Origin: Branchiostoma floridae
Lineage: Eukaryota; Chordata; Leptocardii; Amphioxiformes; Branchiostomatidae
Assembly (NCBI RefSeq): GCF_000003815.2
Contig: NC_049990.1
Span: 15,611,925 to 15,675,924 of the forward strand
DNA length: 64,000 nt
Direction of reading: 5' to 3'
Positions 53,401 through 57,519 of the stretch are shown here, piece by piece; position 1 is the stretch's first letter; every line of letters begins with the position of its first letter. A model generated the notes under the pieces. It worked only from the letters and a program-made list of their open reading frames with translations, ran no database searches and had not been told where the DNA came from. A program made the position numbers and the translations under genes.

Positions 53401-55088
53401 GCCGAAGGCCCGACCGGTCTCGGGGGTTAGGGGCATGCTACCCGGGAAATTTTGATATTTTTGACCCTCTAAAACGAAATTTCCCGCATTCTGTGAGGCA
53501 AAAAAATTTGGATTTTGTGCGTCCACATCAACAAAGAGAAAAGCGGGCGGGGAGGGGCGGGGCGGTAATCCAACTTCGGCGATCTTTTCCACCACACATG
53601 TACGAAATTTACACAAAAGAAAACAAATTAATGTTGTAGATGGAAGAGACTTGGGTACATTTTAGCGATATCGTTTCGAAAACCGCTTCAAGACTGCTTC
53701 AATCTTTCCAAAACGGGAGTTATTTCGGCCAATTGCAACCTACAAACTTGCCAAAAAAAATTCGCGCCACCATGACGTCATACATGTATGCAGCAGAGAG
53801 CCCGCTGTCACGAAAGTAAACATCGTAATGTTTTATCCCGTTGCCGTCCGTGAACCATTCTGTATACAAAGAACAGATGCACGCAGGATTGATATTTATA
53901 CCAATTTTAGTTTCTATAGTTTTCTTAAACTTCGTGCGAACATGGAATCACACGACAGAGGCGGCTGCAGAAAATTTCTCAGTATGGGGAGGGCGAACTA
54001 TATCAACGTAATCCTTGGGGGTCCGGGGGCATGCTCCACCGGGAAAATTTGGAAATCTTGACTATCTGAAACGGTCTTTCCTAAATCTTGATGGGCAAAA
54101 TTTGCTGGCAGACTAAGCTTTAAGTTTAATAGCCTTTCTATTAGAACTTCACATGGTTTTGAGGGCGACGACGCCCCCAACGTATTTCCACAATTTCGAG
54201 CGCCGGGCATGGCACGAGCCGTCGCAAGGTACATGTAGGTCTGGAGAAATTGTCATTCAAATGATGAAGTTTGGACCCTCTGAGACACGATTTTCTGCAT
54301 TTTGAGGGATAAACTTCGCTGGTAGACTATGCTAAATGTAATGACAATTTTCTGTCAGAGGAAGAGACTTTTGATGGCGACGAGCGCCGAAGTGTTGTGT
54401 GCGCCAGAGGCGCAAGCCGTCGCAAGGGACGTCCAGAGAAAAATTGAAATCTTGACCATCTGAAACTTCATTTCCTGCATTTCAGGGGCACATTTTGGTA
54501 GTATTTATCAAGGCCCCTCAGGCAATTTTTTTTCAATGGCCCCCCCCCTCGGCTCAAAAAATTTTTCAATGGCCCCCCCCTCGGCTCAAAAAATTTTTCA
54601 TTGGCCCCCCCCACCTATGCACCAGCCCTCCCCCCCCGATAAATATCGTCAGGTCCCTTACTTTGGAGTTTGTTACCAAGAGGCCACATCCGTTGTATGA
54701 TTTTCATGTTGTAAAATTTGCAAGCAGGCCGTGACACTAACTGCTACAAGGACCAAAGACAGCATTTTTTGGTAAAATGACAGCTGAATGACCATCTAAA
54801 GAATAATGTGCAACAATAAATGAAAACTGCGACAAAAGAGCCAAAGGCCTATGATTTAAAGCTTTCATCCTGGCCCTCAACATTTTGAATGGATCTAGCT
54901 GCAATTTAATGGCCACTTCCTAGGGGGCACTGCTGCAAGAGTTCTGTCAATTGGCAACCTAGTCCCTAGATGCCTAGTACCTCTGTGCCACAATTCTCTT
55001 TCAATGTGCCAAATGGACCTTTGTACACTATAGACATGCAATATTGAAAGGCTTACCTGAAGTCTGATGTATTCAGTCTTTGCTCCTC
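30084..55088 (-). CDS. RB1: Retinoblastoma pocket protein, 3' half of gene (13 coding exons, 474 codons)
   Basis: Exons: 55088-55057, 52931-52849, 52276-52125, 51233-51183, 36992-36874, 36251-36124, 35078-34936, 34137-34033, 33665-33549, 32432-32368, 32070-31969, 31036-30872 and 30246-30084. The total is 1425 nt with consistent phases throughout. The product aligns with human RB1 from about residue 464 to the end: end of pocket A ([18 protein letters not shown], then [20 protein letters not shown]), spacer (YLSPTRFS), pocket B ([39 protein letters not shown]) and RbC with clustered SP/TP sites ([20 protein letters not shown]) and a KxLxF cyclin/PP1 docking motif in KRLKFD. No long p107/p130-type insert splits pocket B, so this is RB1-type rather than RBL1/2. 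Pocket proteins bind E2F and LxCxE partners in the nucleus to restrain S-phase entry. Exons 1-14 lie beyond the right edge. The large intron at 36993-51182 houses two GPCR genes. Confidence 0.93.
30738..30797. mobile_element. Solo end of the AATAAAGGTGAACTAGC MITE family
   Basis: GCGAATAAAGGTGAACTAGC matches the right ends of the elements at 35422-36047 and 37107-37321. No partner end was found nearby. Confidence 0.5.
30872..31036 (-). CDS. RB1: RB1 RbC exon with KxLxF motif
   Basis: The acceptor TTTTATTTCAG gives [20 protein letters not shown], matching human [20 protein letters not shown], then [14 protein letters not shown]. The frame would also read through to a stop at 30826, but the donor GG|GTACAG joined to the next exon is preferred. 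Confidence 0.88.
31166..31820. mobile_element. CAGGGTT-terminated element with ACTTGCCC motifs, interrupted by a MITE
   Basis: Begins CAGGGTTTTCTAAAATTCAC and ends GGACTTGTCCAACCCTG. The inside repeats ACTTGCC(C/T) and ATCGGACAAGT. It is split by the TTA-flanked element at 31461-31775. Similar ACTTGCCCGATCGGACAAGT motifs lie inside the element at 35451-35853. CAGGG ends suggest hAT-like ancestry. Confidence 0.55.
31461..31775. mobile_element. MITE with TTA target duplication (PIF/Harbinger-like), nested
   Basis: Termini GGCCACACCAATTTAATTTC and (reverse complement) GGCCACACCGATTTAATTTC pair over about 35 bp and are flanked by TTA (31458-31460 and 31776-31778). 315 bp, non-coding. It sits inside the CAGGGTT element and is therefore younger than it. 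Confidence 0.82.
31969..32070 (-). CDS. RB1: RB1 RbC exon with SP/TP cluster
   Basis: 102 nt between CTGCCCACAG and GTTTGT. It reads [20 protein letters not shown] and ends [10 protein letters not shown]. Corresponds to human GGNIYISPLKSPYKIS ... KMTPRSR, which contains the CDK sites S807/S811 and T821/T826. Confidence 0.92.
32368..32432 (-). CDS. RB1: RB1 RbC exon (first half of human exon 23 equivalent)
   Basis: 65 nt between CCCCCTCCAG and GTAAGT. It reads [20 protein letters not shown], aligned with human [20 protein letters not shown]. An intron splits what is one exon in human. Confidence 0.9.
32680..32722. repeat. (TA)n microsatellite in a hairpin context
   Basis: Two AT-dinucleotide runs flanked by AATCAAACACA on the left and TGTGTTTGATT on the right, so the whole block can fold. 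A (GA)13-type run follows at 32850-32872. Located in an RB1 intron. Confidence 0.75.
33042..33498. repeat. Fold-back repeat: about 155-bp inverted arms around a 31-bp minisatellite
   Basis: The left arm (33042-33200, from AATTAACATCGAGCAGATTA to GTCTCCAGGAACAAAG) and right arm (33349-33498) are reverse complements at roughly 95% identity. Between them are three full and two partial copies of a 31-bp unit, GTTCCCAGAATTCTCCAGAA plus TTCTGGCTCAG (33201-33348), itself built of CCAGAATTCT subrepeats. Intronic in RB1. The frames through it are artefacts. Confidence 0.92.
33549..33665 (-). CDS. RB1: RB1 pocket B exon (human exon 22 equivalent)
   Basis: 117 nt, phase 0 at both ends. It reads [20 protein letters not shown] then [19 protein letters not shown], aligned with human [21 protein letters not shown]. 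Donor GTG|GTAAGT. Confidence 0.95.
34033..34137 (-). CDS. RB1: RB1 pocket B exon (human exon 21 equivalent)
   Basis: 105 nt, the same length as human exon 21. It reads [20 protein letters not shown] then [15 protein letters not shown] (human [20 protein letters not shown]). Donor ACT|GTAAGT. Confidence 0.96.
34936..35078 (-). CDS. RB1: RB1 pocket B exon (human exon 20 equivalent)
   Basis: 143 nt. It reads [40 protein letters not shown] and NRHLDQ, matching human YRLAYLRLNTLCERL and DRHLDQ. Acceptor TTTGCCCCAG, donor CAG|GTAGGA. Confidence 0.96.
35115..35205 (+). mobile_element. SINE head fragment (tRNA-like)
   Basis: TCTTATGGTTAGGGTTAGCG and GGGTTTGAATCCCTC resemble the A- and B-box region of the SINEs in this window. 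The body is not recognisable. Confidence 0.4.
35422..36047. mobile_element. MITE with TTTATCC(G)..GGATAAAGG ends, split by a younger insertion
   Basis: Left end TTAGTTCACTTTTATCCGTG and right end CGAATAAAGGTGAACTAGCG are inverted. Removing the insertion at 35451-35853 plus one copy of its GGTAA duplication restores a continuous GGGTAACCTATATCC. Related copy at 37107-37321, solo end at 30738-30797. Confidence 0.7.
35451..35853. mobile_element. hAT-like MITE with 5-bp target duplication GGTAA
   Basis: Termini CAGGGTTCTAGCCAGGATTT and (reverse complement) CAGGGTTCTAGCCAGTGCAT, extending to a TTTTAGC(G/A)TAGTGG block, flanked by GGTAA at 35446-35450 and 35854-35858. 403 bp, non-coding. CAGGG ends suggest the hAT group; a 5-bp duplication is shorter than the usual 8. 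Confidence 0.8.
36124..36251 (-). CDS. RB1: RB1 spacer exon (human exon 19 equivalent)
   Basis: 128 nt. It reads [20 protein letters not shown] and ends [10 protein letters not shown], aligned with human MYLSPVRSPKKR ... STSLSLFYKK. It contains several SP dipeptides, the class of CDK site found in the human spacer. Confidence 0.94.
36329..36630. mobile_element. hAT-like MITE with 5-bp target duplication ACATC
   Basis: Termini CAGGGCTTGA and TCGAGCCCTG, with repeated GGTGCACCCA motifs just inside both ends, flanked by ACATC (36324-36328 and 36631-36635). 302 bp, non-coding, in an RB1 intron. Confidence 0.8.
36874..36992 (-). CDS. RB1: RB1 exon at the start of the spacer (human exon 18 equivalent)
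   Basis: 119 nt, identical in length to human exon 18. It reads [20 protein letters not shown] and ends TASE plus AT, joining to MYLSP in the next exon as in human (DSPLFDLI ... AADMYLSP). It follows the 14.2-kb GPCR-bearing intron. Confidence 0.94.
37107..37321. mobile_element. MITE, CTAGTTCACCTTTATCC family
   Basis: Left CGCTAGTTCACCTTTATCCG and right GGATAAAGGTAAATTACTC are inverted. The interior contains GTCAACAGAC and GTCTGTTGAC, which also pair. Lies at the start of the large RB1 intron. Confidence 0.65.
37568..37650 (+). mobile_element. SINE head (tRNA-like, A and B boxes)
   Basis: AATGGTGTAGTGGTTAGTGA (A-box region) and GGAGGTTCGAATCCCAGC (B box) are well kept, but the acceptor and anticodon arms do not pair, so this is not a functional tRNA gene. 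Confidence 0.5.
38408..38436. repeat. (TA)n microsatellite
   Basis: An uninterrupted TA run just beyond the stop codon of the first nested GPCR gene, in its 3' flank. Confidence 0.85.
38447..39715 (-). CDS. Nested EDG (LPA/S1P)-like class A GPCR, copy 1 (contains assembly gap)
   Basis: An intronless - strand frame inside the large RB1 intron. Seven hydrophobic segments are visible. Family landmarks: TM2 [16 protein letters not shown]3 ending in SLNSYVA, and [12 protein letters not shown] in extracellular loop 2 (GWNC is typical of LPA1-3/S1P receptors). TM7 reads [11 protein letters not shown], followed by a long Gln/Asn-rich tail ending ALPIVVVD. The frame opens earlier (39937), but homology with copy 2 begins at MELGTG (ATG at 39715), so I choose that start. 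The (D/E)RY motif is NSY and NPxxY is NPVAS, so two residues central to G-protein activation are missing. A 100-N gap (39313-39412) interrupts the end of TM3. Ligand unknown; EDG-like grouping is by motif, not a tree. Confidence 0.85.
   Translation of the reverse strand: MELGTGLTVTCWLTGLLIIILNAAVLWGTIRSQKQRTAHDFFMANVATSDLLTGIGVLYRIASQVGDTRVDSRNIGSTLLMYGQVMSASALALLSLNSYVAXXXXXXXXXXXXXXXXXXXXXXXXXXXXXXXXXXIFFQSHSRNAKRNAALAIVASWLVLSVFAFSPSMGWNCIDMPAPSCTGFYYTAYFGILGTVILFLAGIMLFTSISVFVTIKRRLKRRLEQAGGPGALQVSHQGQNSNQPQNAVQAEAQRKFKERVHKARTVMVHVVVAFVFWLIPIVLCFVCLSVDVCSSLWSFILAVVMTWNAAINPVASIVRTPDLRKGIWQTVTAIPRALVAMTRENNQLNNQGQDSNQPPNVAQAASGNTPDQQRGVADGSEQNVPAQKTTTVNNVTVDQGMASPRVASRKPQNAALPIVVVD
39313..39412. 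other. Assembly gap (100 N)
   Basis: Exactly 100 Ns inside GPCR copy 1. In copy 2 only 10 nt (GATGTCTTAC) separate the sequences matching the two gap edges (GAATATGG and AGCAACATAGG), so the true missing sequence is probably about 10 nt. Both 100 and 10 keep the reading frame. Confidence 0.95.
39945..40035 (-). promoter_or_regulatory. Conserved block upstream of GPCR copy 1
   Basis: On the - strand it shares CGCTCACA, TTGTCTGT(G/A)AGGTG and TCTGACCACCAACGAC-like segments with 48411-48500 upstream of copy 2. It lies 230-320 bp before the start codon, so it may be a promoter or 5' UTR retained after the tandem duplication. No TATA box identified. Confidence 0.5.
40499..40783. mobile_element. 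CAGGG-ended MITE related to 35451-35853
   Basis: Begins CAGGGTCTCACCAGGATTTT and ends ATGCTAGTGACTACCCTG, with TTAGCATAGTG inside the left end. Flanks CTCTA and GTCTA are a near-match 5-bp duplication. Non-coding. Confidence 0.6.
41261..41470. mobile_element. MITE, TTACTGTAAATGCA ends with CGGTGGTT-type interior
   Basis: Termini TTACTGTAAATGCA and TGCATTTACAGTAA are perfect inverted repeats. The inside has TTGCGGTAGCGGGAAAAAAG and GCACCATGCACTGTAGTCTC. A sister copy is at 59455-59670, and fragments at 27663-27750 and about 46560-46620 carry similar GCGGTGGTTTT motifs. Confidence 0.8.
41765..41900. repeat. Dispersed repeat (GTATTGCATACCC ... GACAGATTTATTTGAT family)
   Basis: Shares AGCTGCATATTTGGA and ATTTATTTGATTC with 45655-45770 and 55893-55990, which have TTGCATACCCTGTAAACTGT and ATTGCGTACCTGGTAAATCA. 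A short internal duplication of AAGAACATTACAAGCTGCAT occurs here. Confidence 0.55.
42005..42112 (-). mobile_element. tRNA-derived SINE (inverted copy)
   Basis: On the - strand: TAGGGTAATTGGCCCAGAGG, then CCTGGGTTCAAATCCTCAGA (B box) and GATGTTGTGCCCTTGAGAAA body. Confidence 0.68.
42237..42270. repeat. 34-bp direct repeat, left flank of the DIRS-like insertion
   Basis: ATTATCCTAAGAAATATATG plus TTCTGACAATAAAG is repeated intact at 44513-44546 and partly at 44472-44491, on the far side of the retroelement. Confidence 0.85.
42493..43248 (+). pseudogene. DIRS-like gag N-terminal part: Cys/His motif plus SR-rich region
   Basis: Starts at ATG 42493, in context CGCGATGG; an upstream in-frame ATG at 42421 is less likely. 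The first residues form a compact [20 protein letters not shown] zinc-binding motif, then a charged helical region and a long Arg/Ser-rich segment resembling SR proteins. The frame ends at 43248 just after EWPHH, while the matching continuation runs in another frame from about 43200. I read this as a frame disruption, although programmed frameshifting is not excluded. Confidence 0.65.
43200..43826 (+). pseudogene. DIRS-like gag C-terminal part with Cys/His nucleic-acid-binding region
   Basis: Continues the gag in a second frame ([20 protein letters not shown], then [20 protein letters not shown]). A spaced CxxC...C..H series follows ([11 protein letters not shown] ... TECRH), like the CCHC-type knuckle at the end of DIRS gag proteins. 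It overlaps the RT frame by about 100 nt, an arrangement known in DIRS elements. Confidence 0.65.
43723..44481 (+). pseudogene. DIRS-like reverse transcriptase, truncated in the palm
   Basis: 252 codons with DIRS-type RT landmarks: [90 protein letters not shown] and the beginning of CFGLRS. It then runs into host repeat sequence, whose TAA supplies the stop at 44479-44481. The catalytic aspartate in FKTDL is present; the distal YxDD-type box and everything after it are missing, so it cannot act alone. Confidence 0.85.
44472..44546. repeat. Duplicated junction: partial and full copies of the 34-bp flanking repeat
   Basis: TCTGCGGTCTGTATTATCCT occurs twice in tandem (44460-44479 and 44501-44520). 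The first copy is cut after AAATATATG and followed by TCTATCAGG; the second continues into the intact TTCTGACAATAAAG. Confidence 0.85.
44582..45464. mobile_element. Non-autonomous DNA transposon, 26-bp TIR with TA target duplication
   Basis: Left ACATGCATTGGCATAATACC plus GGTC and right GACCGGTATTATGCCAATGG plus ATGT are inverted with one mismatch, flanked by TA (44580-44581 and 45465-45466). 883 bp, no transposase frame. Confidence 0.78.
45655..45770. repeat. Dispersed repeat, second copy of the GTATTGCATACCC family
   Basis: TATTGCATACCCTGTAAACTG to GGACAGATTTATTTGATCCA; compare 41765-41900 and 55893-55990. It runs directly into the LINE tail that follows. Confidence 0.6.
45783..45925 (-). 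mobile_element. LINE 3' tail (same family as 8800-9260)
   Basis: On the - strand it ends ATGCAATGAAGTTCGTCTTC. TTGTCATGCAATG, GCCATACATTGTACCATGTA and GTTAATTAGGATTTTAAG correspond to the tail at 8805-8935. No ORF2 sequence remains. Confidence 0.68.
46011..46070 (-). mobile_element. SINE body fragment
   Basis: On the - strand GTTGTGCCTTTAGGAAAGGC followed by CCTAACACAATTTTTCTCAC matches the body of the SINE at 1022-1250. The tRNA head is absent. Confidence 0.5.
46860..47975 (-). CDS. Nested EDG (LPA/S1P)-like class A GPCR, copy 2 (complete)
   Basis: 371 codons, intronless, ATG at 47975. Segments: TM1 7-30, TM2 39-62 ([14 protein letters not shown]), TM3 78-102, TM4 118-141, [12 protein letters not shown] at 140-151, TM5 156-184, a Gln-rich third loop 185-236, TM6 238-262 (FVFWLFP), TM7 271-292 ([11 protein letters not shown]), then a polar tail. 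The SDLLAG, GWNC and NSAINP landmarks place it nearest the LPA/S1P (EDG) receptors of the MECA group. In place of (D/E)RY it has N97-S98-Y99 and in place of NPxxY it has NPVAS, so ordinary G-protein activation is doubtful. There are no stops, and it is collinear with copy 1 along its whole length. It lies inside the RB1 intron, same strand. Tandem duplication produced the pair; the ligand is unknown. Confidence 0.9.
   Translation of the reverse strand: MAFELGLIVIYWLSGLAILILNAAVLWGIIRTRGLHKAHYFFMANLALSDLLAGFGLVYQAVDLMELTKPDNRMVSRTLLQYSQVMSAAALALVSVNSYVAVRHPIFFRTHAHNAERNAVIAIVSSWLVLSLLVLSPIMGWNCIDMPAPNCAKFYHRAYYGLFATILVFLAIIMLFTCISVFLALKKRQSIAIGQVRAPGSVQQNSQVQNSAGQNKPRSLAKAEAQRKMKKSAHKARTVAIHVVVAFVFWLFPILMFFICLGVESCLFGPWPFLIAVVMTWNSAINPVASVVRTPDLRKGIWRPVAPIPQALVVMTQGNNANPQSAPVNTQNLPSGVANRIEQNLPGQVLTSGHIQTVSRSQSLAAPKNSF
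48411..48500 (-). promoter_or_regulatory. Conserved block upstream of GPCR copy 2
   Basis: Paralogous to 39945-40035: on the - strand CGCTCACATAGAATTGGGAG, TTGTCTGTAAGGTGCAACTA and CATCCGACCACCATCGAC. It is about 440-520 bp before the start codon. Retention while the spacer diverged suggests a 5' exon or promoter, unproven. Confidence 0.5.
48608..48907. repeat. Dispersed repeat family copy 2 (CTCCAGGGTAAGG family)
   Basis: CTGCTCTCCAGGGTAAGGGG to GATGTCATCCATAAAATGAA matches 7009-7265, with shared internal GGATGTTTAGTCCTGT and CTTAGCAGCATT. Confidence 0.75.
50429..50630. mobile_element. MITE with about 70-bp inverted arms (ATAATTCCACC family)
   Basis: ATAATTCCACCAGGTGTCAT ... CGCCACCTCAAAAAACG ... 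AAGATTGT is mirrored by the right arm (reverse complement ATAATTCCACCGGGTGTCAT ...) with only a few mismatches. The innermost TA at each end may be the target duplication. About 200 bp; a DNA hairpin with a spacer of about 60 bp. Confidence 0.85.
51075..51150 (-). mobile_element. SINE head fragment (tRNA-like)
   Basis: On the - strand TCTTATGGTTAGGACCCTGA and GGGGTTCGAATCCCAGTGG form A/B-box-like segments. It lies 30-110 bp downstream of an RB1 exon, in the large intron. Confidence 0.5.
51183..51233 (-). CDS. RB1: RB1 pocket A exon (3' part of human exon 17 equivalent)
   Basis: 51 nt, phase 0 at both ends. It reads [17 protein letters not shown], aligned with human HLERCEHRIMESLAWLS. Donor GAG|GTCAGT opens the 14.2-kb intron at the same codon boundary as human intron 17. 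Confidence 0.93.
52125..52276 (-). CDS. RB1: RB1 pocket A exon (5' part of human exon 17 equivalent)
   Basis: 152 nt. It reads [39 protein letters not shown] and LTKEVIK, matching human [20 protein letters not shown] and LTREMIK. Acceptor TTTCATTTCAG, donor AAG|GTCAGC. Confidence 0.95.
52849..52931 (-). CDS. RB1: RB1 pocket A exon (human exon 16 equivalent)
   Basis: 83 nt. It reads [20 protein letters not shown] then MTTYGVS, matching human [21 protein letters not shown]. Acceptor CTTGTTTGCAG, donor TT|GTAAGT. Confidence 0.95.
53069..54657. mobile_element. 1.6-kb Harbinger-like element with TTA target duplication and C-tract arrays
   Basis: Termini GGGACCTGACGTTATTTATT and (reverse complement) GGGACCTGACGATATTTATC, flanked by TTA (53066-53068 and 54658-54660). 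Inside each end are three direct copies of AAAAATTTTTCAATGGCCCC with long C tracts (53123-53218 and 54520-54612), in the same orientation at both ends. The middle holds three diverged copies of a GC-rich module also present in the 15-kb element and at 61.5 kb. No transposase. Lies in an RB1 intron. Confidence 0.85.
54680..54745. repeat. Dispersed repeat fragment shared with 28.32 kb
   Basis: GTATGATTTTCATGTTGTAA then AATTTGCAAGCAGGCCGTGACA. It starts about 20 bp beyond the end of the Harbinger-like element. Confidence 0.5.
55057..55088 (-). CDS. RB1: RB1 pocket A exon (32 nt, human exon 15 equivalent)
   Basis: The acceptor TTTTTACTCTTTTAG and donor CAG|GTAAGC bound exactly 32 nt reading [10 protein letters not shown] plus AG, completing to S in the next exon. 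Human exon 15 is also 32 nt and reads EEERLSIQNF. This is the most 5' RB1 exon found. Confidence 0.9.
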
Positions 55089-55892
55089 CTAAAAGAGTAA
55101 AAAAAAAAACACCAATAAACTTACTGACAGATGAATGCAAATACAGTAAGTCATCAACAAACATCTCATTCCATCTTATCACTATTTACAACTGGATAAT
55201 ACCCCTAGGCCTGACTGCAAAAGAAAACAGTGATTGTCATGAAATGTGTTTTGTGCCAAAAACATTTCTTCTTTTTTTTCTAGTGCATCTGTAAAAAGAT
55301 TAAAATTAGGAGACATTAGAAGATGGAGGCAGAATTCATTTGTCATTCACTGTGTTGCTTCAAAATTGCCATATTAACCCATCCTTCCTATCATACTTTT
55401 TACATTATTATACATTGTGAGTGCCATTGACAACAATGCAAGAATACTAACAGTTAATATTAGTCAGAGTTACAGTAGGCACTAATTGGGGTCAGGGGAG
55501 GTCATTGCCAATTTTGAGGTCCAAGGGCATCCATGGGCCTGACCAGGGTCGTTTATCAGACCTGAAAATAATCAGCTGTCCACGGAAGATTAGCATTTAA
55601 AAAGTTTAATCTCCACTGGGGTTTCTTCAATTCTTAAGAAATCTTTACTACTGACATTGCTGGTTTCTTTTAAAATTATAGAAATTGTTGCTGTTACATT
55701 CCTGGATGTGAAATTTCTTTCACCACTGTGCTAGCTTCAAACAATTACCCACAAAATATTTGGAAGCTGTTTGTTGGACTTGGTACACGTTCTATGGTGC
55801 ATGTACTATGGAAGTACATGTACAATGTATCTATCTAACTGTGACAGTCATTTATTTGTACAAATTGTATAATAATTACAGTTTGCTTGACC

Positions 55893-55990
55893 ATATTGCG
55901 TACCTGGTAAATCATCTTATGGCATAACATATCAGCTTTGTACTGTAGAGTATTCAAGCTTCATACCCAGACAGATTTATGTGATCTATA
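55893..55990. repeat. Dispersed repeat, third copy of the GTATTGCATACCC family
   Basis: ATTGCGTACCTGGTAAATCA, TATGGCATAACATATCAGCT and CAGACAGATTTATGTGATCT align with 45655-45770. Confidence 0.5.
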
Positions 55991-56297
55991 CACACCCGTA
56001 GGGGTGGGTACATACCGGTATAGAAAATTCAGGTACATTGTATGGTTCAGGTCCTTAATCTCGACCTGATTGTCTGTGAAAATTTTCGTCCTCAACTCCG
56101 GGTGGTAGTGGCTGTATTACTCTTACTAGCCTTCTTCTCTCTTGTTATTTTATCAGAGCAACCCAAATGCGTGAATACCTGCCAATTTCTAATCTGTCCA
56201 AAATCCGGTCAACTGATTTTTGTCACGAAAAAACGTTTTTGTACCGGTACACCAAAGCTAGGTCGTACTCATTTTCACAGGCAGCAGCATGACTATT

Positions 56298-56412
56298 AAA
56301 GTGACGCAATCGGTGTAAGTGGCTTTCCCAAGGGCACAACATTGGAGTATGTCAGGGAGTTCAAACCCAGGACCTCTGTGCCAAACACCCTGTTACCATG
56401 CCACCAATGCCA
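56298..56412 (-). mobile_element. tRNA-derived SINE (inverted copy)
   Basis: On the - strand: ATGGTAACAGGGTGTTTGGC, CAGAGGTCCTGGGTTTGAAC (B box), then CCAATGTTGTGCCCTTGGGA body. Confidence 0.7.
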
Positions 56413-57103
56413 CCAACAGTGACAAAATTGCAATCACTTTTAAATTAAATTCTTTCCTCTAAAAGCCCTGAGCTTAACACATCAATCATGCTGTTCACTT
56501 CCCAGTTTCCAAGAAATGCTTCTCATTTATGATTCATACAATAGCTGAAACATGAGCTATAATATTGCTGTAGAAAATGGCTATCCATAACTTATTACCT
56601 CAGTTCACATTCCGCAATATTGCCAAAACCTATAGGATAACAATTTCCAAAATGAAAACATACATGTACAATCATGTACTTCCTCTTTAATATCCTGACT
56701 GCTATCTATCATACTTTCATATAGCACGTTTCAGTTGGTCATAATTCTTAAATTTCAATATTTTTCTGTACATGTACAAAAATCTATTCAACAGTAATAC
56801 CCATTGTCAAATACTGGTAATAAAAGTAGTAGATGGATACAAATGATAAAAAAGATTACTGAATCAATATGTTACACTGTGTGCTGCAGTTCTATTAATA
56901 TAATAAAAAGAGCTGTCACCATGTACCAGTGAATCTATACGGCAAAGAGTGGATAATAAAATATAAATTCAGATTTCAAAAATTGCAACCCTCCTTCTAC
57001 AATATTTGATTGCAACCCTCCCTATACAAACTTTCTTACTTTCAAACTTCCCCATAAGTTGTGGTTTACATCTACCCAAACACATATATTAGATTCTGTG
57101 CAA

Positions 57104-57519
57104 ATTCAAATACAGTATTACACTAAATTTTGCAGAATGATTGAAAGCTGAAACCAGCCCATATTGATGTAGAAACAGGTACTAGCTAGTGGGCCACCAA
57201 AAACAGTTTATGTTTTCAACTTGCCTAGAATAATTTACATATCCTGTGAGGTCACCCAAATGTATGATTGTCCTGTGTGCCTTAACGGTCTGGTAAAAAA
57301 AATGAGCTAGTACATGTACAAATGAGGCCTGTATACTCTCATATTCAAATACAACACATTAAATTTTACAGAATAATTGAAAGCAGATATCAGCTTATAC
57401 ATGTATTGATGTAGCCACCAAAAACACTTTATGTTTTCATCTTGCCTAGAATAACTTCCATATCCTAGTATGAGGTGACCTGAATGTATGTCCTGTGTGC
57501 CCATGGTCTGGTAAAAATG
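57104..57519. repeat. Tandem duplication, two copies of about 200 bp
   Basis: Copy 1 (57104-57300) and copy 2 (57343-57519) share TTCAAATACA, AAATTTTGCAGAATGATTGAAAG-like, CACCAAAAAC, TTTATGTTTTCA and CTTGCCTAGAATAA, then GTCCTGTGTGCC and GGTCTGGTAAAAA. They are diverged by scattered substitutions. Confidence 0.8.
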
